A stretch of DNA of 64,000 nt, from positions 1 through 64,000 of the forward strand of contig CAKOGP040000302.1 in NCBI GenBank assembly GCA_933822405.4. Direction: 5' to 3'. This stretch comes from Cylindrotheca closterium (lineage: Eukaryota > Bacillariophyta > Bacillariophyceae > Bacillariales > Bacillariaceae). Positions within the stretch are counted from its first letter, which is position 1. Each line of letters starts with the position of its first letter. Made by a program: the position numbers and the translations under genes. The notes below the pieces were generated by a model. It was given only the letters and a program-made list of their open reading frames with translations. It did no database searches and had not been told where the DNA came from. Positions 20,948 through 30,664 of the stretch are shown one piece after another.

Positions 20948-21862
20948 ATGGGAAGAAAGAAGCGATCTCAAAACAGCAACAAGGAAGGTTCTGCGCCAAA
21001 GAAAGCCAAACCAGACACTGGTGAAAGCTTCCTCGTAAAAAAATACAGACCGACAAAGATTTATCAAGCGATGGAAGCCTTTGTCAAATACACTAAATCA
21101 CATCGCATGTTGGACGCTTCTTACGTGCGATGGAACACTGGTGTGACACCAGAAAAGCCGCATGTGTTTTCTACTCGCGTTGGAGGGGTCGATCTTGGTT
21201 GGGGACGCGGGAAAACGAGAGAAGCGGCTATGGATTGCGCTTGTCGTGCTGCCTTTGCTTTGGTTAGTGCTCATGGCTACAACAACTTTCCTGTGGACGA
21301 TGACTGCCTAACACAGCCACCGGTGGATATACCACCGCCCCCTCCACCACCACCTCCTCCAGGTGTTATTCCTGGCCTTCCAACGGGTATGCCACCACTC
21401 CCGTACCAGCCTGGAGTAGTAGTAGTGCCTCCTCTTCCTGGAATGCCACCGCCTCCTGTGGGATTGCCACCTCCACCTACTGGATTGCCTCCCCTTCCTC
21501 CTGGTGTGCCTCCGCCACAGCCACCACCACCGAGTTTGCCGTCGGCTGATCTCATTCCTCAGGCCCAAATAGTATCCACCGCTGCCCCAACCGCGTCGAG
21601 TTTAGCCACCAGTAGTAGTATCAATGCCGGAAAAATTAATACACCGGCTGCATCTGGAGCCCAAAGCGCCGCCTCTCTCTCCATGTCCTTGAACGCACCA
21701 GCGACTGCGGGCAAGACAACAAAAACCAAGAAACTCAAGGGGGGTCTGACACTCATCTTCGATCCTGAAGGAGACGTAGCGGAGGAAATGTCCATGGAAG
21801 AAGTACGTGCCAGTTTACCAAGATATCAGAAATTACTGCGAATGGCTACTGCGAATCAATAG
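20948..21862 (+). CDS. dsRBD-like proline-rich RNA-processing protein
   Basis: 304 residues from the ATG at 20948 (MGRKKRSQNSNKEG); the frame begins upstream with a less likely start. A basic N-terminus (PKKAKPDTG) is followed by a region resembling a double-stranded RNA-binding fold, about residues 30-105 (SYVRWNTGVTPEKPHVFSTR, then GWGRGKTREAAMDCACRAAF). A long polyproline stretch follows (about 115-200: PPPPPPPPPPG, then GMPP/GLPP repeats), a Ser/Ala-rich linker, and a conserved-looking C-terminal block LIFDPEGDVAEEMSMEEVRA plus LPRYQKLL. That SMEE...RY block resembles C-terminal motifs in some splicing-associated proteins. Nuclear RNA work is inference. Confidence 0.5.
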   Translation: MGRKKRSQNSNKEGSAPKKAKPDTGESFLVKKYRPTKIYQAMEAFVKYTKSHRMLDASYVRWNTGVTPEKPHVFSTRVGGVDLGWGRGKTREAAMDCACRAAFALVSAHGYNNFPVDDDCLTQPPVDIPPPPPPPPPPGVIPGLPTGMPPLPYQPGVVVVPPLPGMPPPPVGLPPPPTGLPPLPPGVPPPQPPPPSLPSADLIPQAQIVSTAAPTASSLATSSSINAGKINTPAASGAQSAASLSMSLNAPATAGKTTKTKKLKGGLTLIFDPEGDVAEEMSMEEVRASLPRYQKLLRMATANQ

Positions 21863-22691
21863 AGGGGTTGCTGTTTTGCATGCTACTGGTGCTGCATGTT
21901 GGAAGACGACGTGGAACGGTTTCAATTTTAGGAGCGGGGAACTGATGGAGTTGCAATTGGTGAGACGTGTCTGAAAGGGAAAAGACTAATAGTGTTTGGA
22001 TTACTTTTTCGCCTAACCCAGTGCGAGTTTTACAAGAATGGATTTTGCAAATTGCATGCATGGTTGCACCACACAGTCTTGAAACAATGGAAATAGTAAG
22101 TCAAACTAAAAGTCAACTGCGACGAGTAAGTTCGATGTTCATTTGAGATGAGCGTTCCACAAAAACATTTCGACACCCCTTCTTTTTACTAGAAACCTTT
22201 AGCTGTCGGTGTTGGTTGGATCATGCACTGCACTGTTGCAACTACCTCCCTTACGCTGCCTTGTTATTGGATACTAGTAAGTGGGTACTCTCTTTGTTTC
22301 CTCCTTCTTGTCTCTGCAAACAACATCGCAATTGGAACTTTGTAGTGTTTCTGAGAACTACAAGAGAGCCTCCAAACCTCCATTTAATGGATTCTGTAGC
22401 GAAACTAAGATGAAACTAATACAACAAAGTTCTAGTTTACAGTTGCATCTCTACTTGTCGTAGGTAGGTTTTCATGTACATGTACAGCCAGTGCATCAAA
22501 GAGACTTTCGGGAGCATGGCTTCCAGTCCCGCATTGTAGTTTTCTTGGTTTCAAGCTGTTTCCAACGACGCCAACACAAAAGGAACGGATCTCTTGCAAC
22601 CTCCACAGAGAAGCTCTCCATTTCACAGTCGTGCGGTCCAAATCAATGTTTTTGTGGACATTTCGAAATTGTAGAGCATTCCATTGGTCGA

Positions 22692-23021
22692 TCATACTCG
22701 GTAAAGATCGTACACAGTCTTTAAAGAAACCTCTTCATTAACCTCGAAACCAAAGTCCTCACCCTCTCCACAGGAAGAAGTTTTTTGTAGCTCTCTCTTT
22801 ATTTGCGAAAGCGACGATTCCGGCATTTCCTTCGATGGTCCACTGCACGAGAGAAACGAGCTAAATGTTCCAGACAAGGTTGGAATAGAAGGAGACATCT
22901 TTTGACCGCGGCTCTTCTTGGCACGTCTTTGGAAGAGCGACGAAAAGCTACTACCTCGTTCAAATCTGAACGTTTTGGTGAACTGATCGCTGAGGCTGCG
23001 ATTGCTGGACATGGGGAGCAT
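22692..23021 (-). CDS. Possible small Ser-rich hypothetical protein
   Basis: 109 residues from the first ATG (MLPMSSNRSLSDQF). It is rich in Ser, Lys and Phe with a basic patch (FQRRAKKSRGQK) and an acidic end (GEGEDFGFEVNEEV). No family is recognised. The only support is a frame of moderate length in an otherwise empty region, so it may be non-coding. Confidence 0.22.
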   Translation of the reverse strand: MLPMSSNRSLSDQFTKTFRFERGSSFSSLFQRRAKKSRGQKMSPSIPTLSGTFSSFLSCSGPSKEMPESSLSQIKRELQKTSSCGEGEDFGFEVNEEVSLKTVYDLYRV

Positions 23022-23181
23022 GAAGGAGTCGTCGGAGTTGTTGTTTTGTGTGACGCTGTTGTGGAGATTTCGAAAACTCCGTGTCAAGTGGTGGTCTGGT
23101 CACTCGAAAACTGTGCACGCGATTGAAATTTTTCTCCCGCCAACTCCAAACAGCGATCGACAAGCGAGCATGGGTCAAACG

Positions 23182-23236
23182 AGTCAGTCAGTCAGTCAGT
23201 CAGTCCAGTCAGTCCAGTCAGTCCAGTCAGTCCAGT
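23182..23236. repeat. GTCA / GTCCA simple-sequence tract
   Basis: A run of GTCA units grades into alternating GTCA and GTCCA units (GTCAGTCCAGTCAGTCCAG pattern). It is a typical slippage-prone microsatellite about 170 nt upstream of the P5A ATPase start. Confidence 0.85.
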
Positions 23237-23406
23237 CTATTGTCGAAGGTCATGTCTGTCATCGTACGATCGCTTCGATCGAAGAGGAATTCCAAAGTGG
23301 GGGCAGGTGAACGATGAATAAGAGCTCAGTTCCAAGCCTTTTGTGAATTATTGTCATTGCCAATACAGTAGGTGTAAATCTCGGCTCCAGCAACGACGAC
23401 TCCAAG

Positions 23407-26400
23407 ATGGTGTTGTACGGCAAGGATACTGATTCGAAACGAATCCAACAGGTGGCAGTGTATTCACCTAAGCTTGCCGCTGGAACCCAGAAGCGACGCA
23501 TTCGTCTGTACAATCTTGTCTTTGTTTTGTTATATGTCTATCAAAGTATTTGGGTGGCGTCCACCATTGGAAAACCTTATCGCCAGTTTCTTGAAAAGGC
23601 AGACCGTGAAGGCTTTGAAGTTATGGAAGGATCTACTGTATTGAGGGCAGAACTTGAGCACACGTTTCAAGATATCAATGATCCCAATCGACGCATCAAA
23701 AAGATTGGTTGGATGGACTGGATGGATATGGATATTGAAGAACTGGCAGAAGAGAAAAAGAAGGATAAGGAAAAGAACGTTTTGGATAGTTTGCCAAAAA
23801 ATATGCGAGTTCCTTCCCGTTATGCGACCGAATTCACGCCAACGCTGATCCTTGGAATATTGGCCGTGTTGCACGCATTGGTGTTCTTGATGCAGCACTG
23901 GTCGGTGGGATTCAATGTTTGGATCAACTATCGAGAATTTGATGTGGACAAAGTGGAAATATCTGAAGAACTCATGGAATTGGACTTGGAGGAAGACGAG
24001 ATTCGGTTGGCGGCTTGGAAGAAAGATCCGAAGAAGAAGGATGCCGTTATGGATCGAGCCATTCAAAACGCACCATCTAGTCTTCCCACGCATGCAAGAG
24101 TCATACCGGCCAAGGGTCGGCATATGCTGGTACCACTTGAGTATTATCCTACCCTGGGAATGACATTCGAGTACCATCGCAGGCGATATATTTTTGACGC
24201 TGAAAGTGCCACATGGAGTAAGGTTCGATGCCGCACCGATATTCCATTGACCTTTCTTGAGACTTGGAACGGTTTTCAATCGGACCACCATGTGATATCT
24301 GGTCAAATTCGATATGGAAGCAACACATTCAGTGTAAAGCAACCGACCTTTGGCGAGTTGTACAAGGCACAATTGCTGAATCCATTTACTGTCTTTCAAC
24401 TGTTCTGTGTCATGCTCTGGATGCTCGACGAGTATTGGCAGTACAGTTTGTTCAATCTTTTCATGATTCTCATGTTTGAAGCAACGGTTGTATTTTCTCG
24501 TATCAAGAGTCTCTCGGCACTGCGAGGAATGGGAAACAAATCCAAACCGGTTTGGGTGCATCGTCTTGGACAATGGACCATGGTCGAAACCAGTGAGCTA
24601 CTACCAGGTGATCTGATGAGTTTGGTTCGACAGAAGCCTCATTTCGCAAAGGGAGAGGAAAAAGGAAACAAGAAGAGGACAGTCGAGGATGAAGGTGGAG
24701 ATATTGTGCCAGCAGATTTGTTGCTCTTGAATGGATCGACAGTCGTCAATGAATCCAGCTTGACTGGAGAATCGGTGCCTCAAATGAAGGAAGGGTTGAC
24801 AGAAGTAGAAGACGAAAACCTTAGCATGAAGTTTAAACACAAGATGAGCGTTGCTTACGCAGGCACAAAGATGTTGCAGTGTAAGGGTGCCGCCGAAGTG
24901 GAAGCCCAGACTGGAGTCTCAAAGTCGATCCTTAAGGGCATTACCAATCCTCCTGATAATGGAGCCGTTTGCTTCGTGCTTCGAACTGGCTTTTCATCTG
25001 CTCAAGGAAAGTTGGTGCGAATGATTGAGGGTTCACAGGAAAAAGTCAAGGGTCACGAAAAGGAAACTGGGCTGCTGCTTTTGTTGCTTTTCTTCTTTGC
25101 TGTCGCAAGTTCTTCGTATGTGTTATACCATGGTCTGCAAAATGACCAGCGAAGTCAGTATGAGCTTCTCTTGCATTGTATTCTTATCATTACAAGTGTT
25201 ATTCCGCCGGAATTGCCGATGCAGGTAAGTTTGCGGAGTCGCGATATGAGTTGGCACTACAAATCGTGTTACTCAATCTATTTTTTCATTCATAGATGGC
25301 TCTCGCTGTGAATAATAGTCTGATGACATTGATGAAGATGCATGTATTCTGCACAGAACCTTATCGTGTACCGATGGCTGGAAAATTGGATGCTGCTCTG
25401 TTCGACAAAACCGGCACTTTGACCACAGATGAGCTTGTGGCCGTGGGTGTATGTCAACCAGTCAAGCTCAAGACTCCAAAGAATAAAGAGGAGGAGGACG
25501 AGAATTTCCTCACCCCTATGGTGAAGGTAAGCGATGAAGCTGCACTAGTTTTGGCTGGATGCCATTCTCTTGTCTACATTGAAGGTGAAACGACAGGAGA
25601 TCCATTGGAGAGTGCATCATTGAAATCAATGCGATGGCAACTGTCTACCGAGACAGGAAATGCTGTCCCTGCCCCTGCTACCGAGAAGAAGGCAGGAGGA
25701 AGTACAATTCGTTTGCAGTCTGGCGCAACCGTATCTGAGATTGAGGTTTTGACGCGACATCACTTTAGTTCAAAGCTTCAAAGAATGAGTTGTGTTGCCA
25801 AGTCAGTAACGAACGGAAAGCACTTTGCGGTAATGAAGGGATCACCAGAAGCTGTAGGCGACCATCTTGCAAAGAAACCAGCAGGATATGACGAAAAAGC
25901 AGCTTTTCTTTCCAAGGAAGGCTACAGAGTTATTGGTCTTGCGTACAAGCCCCTTCAAACAGAAACTGAAATCTCGAGTTCTCGTGAAGCAAGAGCTAGT
26001 TGTGAATCCAACATGCAATTCGCTGGTTTTATTGCATTTACTTGCCGTGTAAGAAAGGACACGTCCGCAGTATTGATGAGGCTGATGGAAGGTGGATTGT
26101 CGATTGCGATGGTTACTGGTGATGCATTGCTTACAGCTGTTCACGTAGCCAAAGAGGTTAATATATTTGAGCCTATTGGAGGCATTGAGGCTGAATTGAA
26201 TAGGACGGTCGAGAATAATCCAGAGCTTCAAAAGCTTCTCAATAGCAAACGAAACCCAAGTTCCTCGAATTGGAACAAACAGAAGAAGGAGTACAAACCA
26301 ATCTTGCTATTGGAGGAAGACTCGGGGAATCTCTATTGGCAAAGCTACGAAGATGGAAAAAGAGTCAAGGACTTCGTTGCTGAGGAGGTACCAGCGTTGT

Positions 26401-28344
26401 CAAAGGACTATGGCTTGGCCACAACAGGGAAGATGTTGTCGCTGGCATTGGAGAGCGATAGCAAAACAAAACAAGTGCTCGGCAGCTTCAAAGTATTTGC
26501 TAGAATGACTCCTGATGAAAAAGAAACTGTCATTGAATGTCTTCATTCAGTCGGTTCTTTGTGTCTCATGTGTGGAGACGGTGCTAATGACGTTGGTGCT
26601 TTGAAAGGGGCTGATGTAGGAGTTGCTCTGTTGTCAGGGTTTGGTGACATCAACGTAGAGAAATCAGCAGAAGCCGAGGCTGATACGAAGAAAGATAAAG
26701 AGCAGTCTCAAGTCACTGCGATTATGAGTCAAGATAAGCTCAACGAAATCAGACAGATGCCAGTGTCCCTGATTAAGATGAAAATTCGATCTCTTGGAGT
26801 TGATCCAAATAAGTACCCAGACTTGATCGAGAAAGAAGACTTGGTACAGCTATACCAGATCAAGGCTCGCGAAATAGCAGTAAAAAGGCACGACCAAAAT
26901 AATTTGAAGAATACGAAGAACATGACAGTTGCAGAACGTAGAGAACAGCAAAAAAAAGACGCTGCTGCAAAACAAGAAAGGTTAATGAAGAGAGTTGCAG
27001 AATTAGAAGCACAGGGTGTCAGTTGGGCAAGTTTTAAGGCAATGAAGGAGATATTGAACGAAGATTTGGCGGCGCAACGAAAAAAGAGTGGTATCGTGAA
27101 GGGTGGCGGAATCGAAGGCTCGGCAAGTGCCTTAGCGGCTCAGCTGGAAGATGTGGAAAGCGGAGACCTTCCAATGGTGAAGCTTGGAGATGCTTCCATC
27201 GCTGCACCATTTACCAGTAAAATGCCGAGTATCAAGAGTTGTGTCGACATTGTTCGCCAGGGGCGATGCACTTTGGTTTCAAGCATTCAAATGGTACGCA
27301 TTCTCCATCTTTTAACAGTCGGTTGAAAGCTCCGATTGCATACTTACCCTTCTCACTTTTTGACTTTGCTTCCTCAGTACCAAATTTTGGCGCTTCAGTG
27401 TTTGATCAGTTCCTATTCCCTTTCTGTCTTGTATCTCGATGGAGTCAAGTATGGTGACACGCAAATGACTGCAATGGGTATGCTTGGGGTGAGTTTGTTG
27501 ATTTTTATTCCGGATGCCTTTAGATTCATGTGCTTACGGCTCTTTGATTTTCCAGTCAATCTCTTTCATGTCAGTTTCACGTTCAAAGCCTCTTGATAGG
27601 CTTTCATCTGTGCGTCCCTTGACATCAATCTTCCATCCATCCCTCTTCATCAGCTTGCTTGGACAATTCTCAATCCACTTGGGGACAATGGTATACGCTG
27701 TATACCTTGCCAAGGAGCAACTCCCAGAAGACCATGAAGTCAACCTTGACGGAGCCTTCAAGCCAGGCATCTTGAATACTGTCGTTTTCCTTGTCAGCAA
27801 CGTACAGCAGGTCACTGTTTTTGTTGTCAATCTCCAGGGACGTCCGTTCATGACTGGATTGACAGAGAACCGCCCCCTTCTATGGAGTCTTGCTGCTACC
27901 TTTATCCTGACGTTCATGTTTGCATCTGAGACTGTCCCAGGATTGAATAGATACTTTCAGCTCGTGCCTTTCCCAGATGATGCTTTCAGAGATGTAATTC
28001 TTCGACTTCTAATGATGGACGTGTCTTCATCGTTCATACTTGACAGAGTGATGAAGTTCATTTTTTGCCGGGATATCTTGTTTGCAAGCATCAAGGGAAC
28101 CACCATGAAGGATATCTTCACCTTAGTCAGAACATTCGTCATCATTTATTTCTTGATGAATATGTTCCTGGGAAATGAAGAAACATGGGAAGAGATGATG
28201 CTTCAAGAAGGTCGACTAGAAGAACTTGGCCTGAACTCTACAGAAAACATCACAAATTCCACTGGAATCATCGAAGATGTTGCCGAGTGCGTTGGTGATG
28301 TATGCGAAGCTGTAAAAGAGAGCATTGGCACTGACGAATTTTAG
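23407..28344 (+). CDS. P5A-type transport ATPase (ATP13A1/Spf1 family), ER transmembrane-helix dislocase
   Basis: Four exons: 23407-25224, 25296-27293, 27378-27488 and 27556-28344 (introns 71, 84 and 67 nt), 1,571 residues, longer than the roughly 1,200 usual for the family. P5A motifs are clear: IPPELPMQ|MALAVNNSLM across the first splice, FCTEPYRVPMAGKLD, phosphorylation loop FDKTGTLT (Asp about 643), LTGESVP in the actuator domain, MCGDGANDVGALK and IVRQGRCTLVSSIQM|YQILALQCL. P5A ATPases extract mistargeted or misoriented helices from the ER membrane. Extra length comes from an insert of about 180 residues after GDGANDVGALKGADVGVALL, largely charged helix with a SAP-like stretch (about 1094-1130), and from an enlarged N-terminal region. 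The C-terminal membrane helices are complete; the tail is acidic. Confidence 0.92.
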
Positions 28345-28509
28345 ACTCCGTGCGCTGATTATTCTGAAACAAGCTCTGGTAAATTGCAAATGTAGATAAT
28401 GGAATACACCCATTCAGAAACACGTGTTATTCATTGTTACAACATACTCGTCGGATGGCTGTCGCATAATCTTAGGATCATTTGATTTCATGGCATGGAA
28501 TTTTGGGTT

Positions 28510-29328
28510 TTACGCAACGAGTTCTATTTCTCCTAATCCCTCTTTGACGAGGGTTGGAGCCCCATTGCTCAAATCGAAATCCGTTGACGCCTCTCCTGGT
28601 CTCTCTCCTGCATTCACAACAAAGTCCAAATCGTTGAACCAGGATGCGTCAGGGCCCAGATACAATTGGTATGGATCAGATTCCATATCATTCTCAATAG
28701 GAAGAGGAGACATCAGTAGGGGCACTTTATCGAGCAGCTCATCTTGAACATAGCGTAGGATTGGGTCCGTTGGAATCCCTACACCGATTGTTTGTCGTGT
28801 AAATGAGCTTTTGCTCCCTTTCGATTCAAATATTATCGCCTTAGGCAGTGTGTTTTTTCCTGGTAGTATAAATCTGTAAGAGCCTGGAAGATTCTTTTTT
28901 AAGGTTTTGAATACTGCTCTATCAATTCCGAAGCAATGCTCATCGATTGTTGTAAGATCACTACAAAGCAACGTCATCGGTCTCTTGCAATTACTTGCTT
29001 CTTTTATTCTGAGCATGCGTTCAAGTCCTTGCTTGCTCATGAGAGGGCAGACAAACCCATAGCCCATCTCTGTGGGCATGATACCCAGGCCACCGCGGCC
29101 TAGAAGCGAAGCAGCATCCATCGTTCTCCATGAATCATCTCCGTTCGCATCGACTTCTACATACTCTGTCTGATCGGCAATTCGAGACGGAACTTTGTTT
29201 TTCATCCTCCCATAGAGCCCAGTTTCATGAATACGACCAGGAAATCTCCGTATCGATTGAAATGTGAACACAGGCGACGCCAGTATAGCGGAAAGAAGAA
29301 GAGTTGCCCTAGTTACGATGGGAAGCAT
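28510..29328 (-). CDS. YciO/YrdC-family protein (threonylcarbamoyl-AMP synthase-like)
   Basis: 272 residues from the ATG at 29328, chosen because it gives an N-terminal signal-like segment (MLPIVTRATLLLSAILASP, then VFTF). The frame runs further upstream only with a TTG. The YrdC-like fold shows GGLGIMPTEMGYGFVC, KRPMTLLCSDLTTI, FKTLKKNLPGSYRFILPG, QTIGVGIPTDPI and an STDFDLSNGAPTLVKEGLGE end. This order and wording match the bacterial YciO branch better than Sua5/YrdC, so tRNA t6A synthesis should not be assumed. The leader suggests entry to the secretory path or plastid. It is convergent with the P5A ATPase. Confidence 0.75.
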   Translation of the reverse strand: MLPIVTRATLLLSAILASPVFTFQSIRRFPGRIHETGLYGRMKNKVPSRIADQTEYVEVDANGDDSWRTMDAASLLGRGGLGIMPTEMGYGFVCPLMSKQGLERMLRIKEASNCKRPMTLLCSDLTTIDEHCFGIDRAVFKTLKKNLPGSYRFILPGKNTLPKAIIFESKGSKSSFTRQTIGVGIPTDPILRYVQDELLDKVPLLMSPLPIENDMESDPYQLYLGPDASWFNDLDFVVNAGERPGEASTDFDLSNGAPTLVKEGLGEIELVA

Positions 29329-29408
29329 GTTCAAGATGAGTTGTGAGTTGTGAGGTGGAACTTTGAAAATGGTATTATAGTCGAATGGATCGAATATCCG
29401 GCAGTTTG

Positions 29409-30416
29409 CTAAGAAGAATGCGAAGAGTCTACCTTCGATGATTGTTTTGAAACCTTGTGAAAATTGAAACGCCACCCAAGGTAGTCGTCTATCGACGAAA
29501 ATGGGGTAGGACGTTTTTGAGTGACTTGGAAAGGAATCTGGTTGTCATGTTCATCAGTTTTTAGCAATGGCCAAACTCGATACAGTAGCCTTCCTTTAAT
29601 CCAACCTTTTGGGATAAAACCATAGTGTCGGCTATCAAACGAAAATAGCGGACAATCACCTTCCACCCAAACATGACCGGGGGGGATTGTAATAGTCCGA
29701 TCAACATTATTTCCTTCACTACTTCCGGCTGAATCCCAATCGGGTGAAATGTTCCGTGTTTTCAAGTCCATTGGAACAGCTATTCCCATATCCTCCCGGT
29801 CTTTGTACATATGCGCATACTGTCCAAATCGTTTGACCATATCGCCTTCCAACCCAATTATTCTTTTGCAAGACACTCTTTGCGTGGTTGGATCTTTCCA
29901 AATGATCACGTCTCCAACAGCAAGATCTACTTGTAATCCAAATAGTCGATGCCAAGCCCAAGTTTCAATCAACCATAAGTCTCCAATATATTGAATAGTT
30001 GGGAGCATACTTGGTCCAATACTCCCTTGAATTATGTAAGGGAAATACTCGTCATTAGTGACGAGAAGAAAGAGTATTGTTGCAAATGGAACCCGGTAGA
30101 GAAGTGGTTTTAAATGTTCACGAGTGAAGTAGAGATTCCCCCCTCCAGGAACCTTGGGATGAGCGAAGCTTATCCTGTTCACAAGACCGCTGAAAATCGA
30201 TTCCTCTCTTGCTGCAAATGTGTGCTTGCCATTTTCGTTCGGATTTCCAGTTTGTCTTCGCACTCTGTTCTTTTGCTTCCTCATCATCGATCTCCGTTCC
30301 GTTCGAGACAGCTTGTGTGCATTTTCTGTAGACTGTGCATTGTAGTACCGGTAGATCAAACCAGTCGGGCTTCTCTGTGATCGGCAAGCCGAAACACCAG
30401 TAGTGAACAATGGCAT
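29409..30416 (-). CDS. Inner-membrane-type signal peptidase (S26 family, IMP-like)
   Basis: 335 residues from the ATG at 30416; a TTG at 30443 would extend it but is not needed. Serine protease of the LepB/IMP type with a Ser-Lys dyad: SIGPSMLPT carries the nucleophile and VSCKRIIGLEGD the general-base Lys. Box VPPGHVWVEGD is seen as IPPGHVWVEGDCPLFSFDS, followed by HYGFIPKGWIKGRLLYRVWP. A hydrophobic anchor (LLYRVPFATILFLLV) precedes the catalytic Ser. The basic, acid-poor N-terminus suggests mitochondrial (possibly plastid) import. The region between the two catalytic residues is longer than in yeast Imp1. The promoter is interrupted by the copia element, whose 5' LTR begins 30 bp upstream of the start codon. 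Confidence 0.82.
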   Translation of the reverse strand: MPLFTTGVSACRSQRSPTGLIYRYYNAQSTENAHKLSRTERRSMMRKQKNRVRRQTGNPNENGKHTFAAREESIFSGLVNRISFAHPKVPGGGNLYFTREHLKPLLYRVPFATILFLLVTNDEYFPYIIQGSIGPSMLPTIQYIGDLWLIETWAWHRLFGLQVDLAVGDVIIWKDPTTQRVSCKRIIGLEGDMVKRFGQYAHMYKDREDMGIAVPMDLKTRNISPDWDSAGSSEGNNVDRTITIPPGHVWVEGDCPLFSFDSRHYGFIPKGWIKGRLLYRVWPLLKTDEHDNQIPFQVTQKRPTPFSSIDDYLGWRFNFHKVSKQSSKVDSSHSS

Positions 30417-30440
30417 GCCTAAATTATTGAGTTTGATCTT

Positions 30441-30445
30441 CAAAT
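30441..30445. repeat. Target-site duplication, left copy (CAAAT)
   Basis: CAAAT directly precedes the left LTR and the same five bases follow the right LTR at 36145-36149. This is the 5-bp duplication expected for copia integration. Confidence 0.9.
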
Positions 30446-30623
30446 TGTGAGAATATTCAATGAATTGGAGGTTCGTACGTCACCTCACGGAGATGGGATG
30501 GACGAACAGTAGCCTCTGATGTCGTATCAACCAAGATGTTGTTGACACGATATATACACACTTTATAGATATACATACTATTACTACATTGATCCTACCC
30601 TTAAAAGACATCAGATTTTCACA
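30446..30623 (+). repeat. 5' LTR of copia element (178 bp)
   Basis: Starts TGTGAGAATATTC and ends AGATTTTCACA. It contains a TATA-like stretch (ACGATATATACACAC) that could drive element transcription. It is identical to the right LTR at 35967-36144. Confidence 0.95.
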
Positions 30624-30664
30624 CGCTCCCTCTGCGTTTTACAACACTGAATACGACATACTGA

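Larger units (their letters stand above)
21863..23406. other. Long gene-poor interval before the P5A ATPase
   Basis: 1.5 kb with no recognised protein. It includes one Ser-rich minus-strand frame (22692-23021, listed separately) and a microsatellite-like tract at 23182-23236. Other open frames are short, start with non-ATG codons or have no protein-like composition. Confidence 0.4.

Noticed and set aside
21277..21568. Gly-rich and Arg/Trp-rich minus-strand frames
   Set aside because: They are reverse readings of the polyproline-coding segment of the dsRBD-like gene.
23182..23236. CRISPR-like array
   Set aside because: It is a short simple-sequence tract with units of four to five bases and no spacers.
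23530..24573. Minus-strand open frame of 347 codons
   Set aside because: Antisense shadow of the P5A ATPase first exon; composition is not protein-like.
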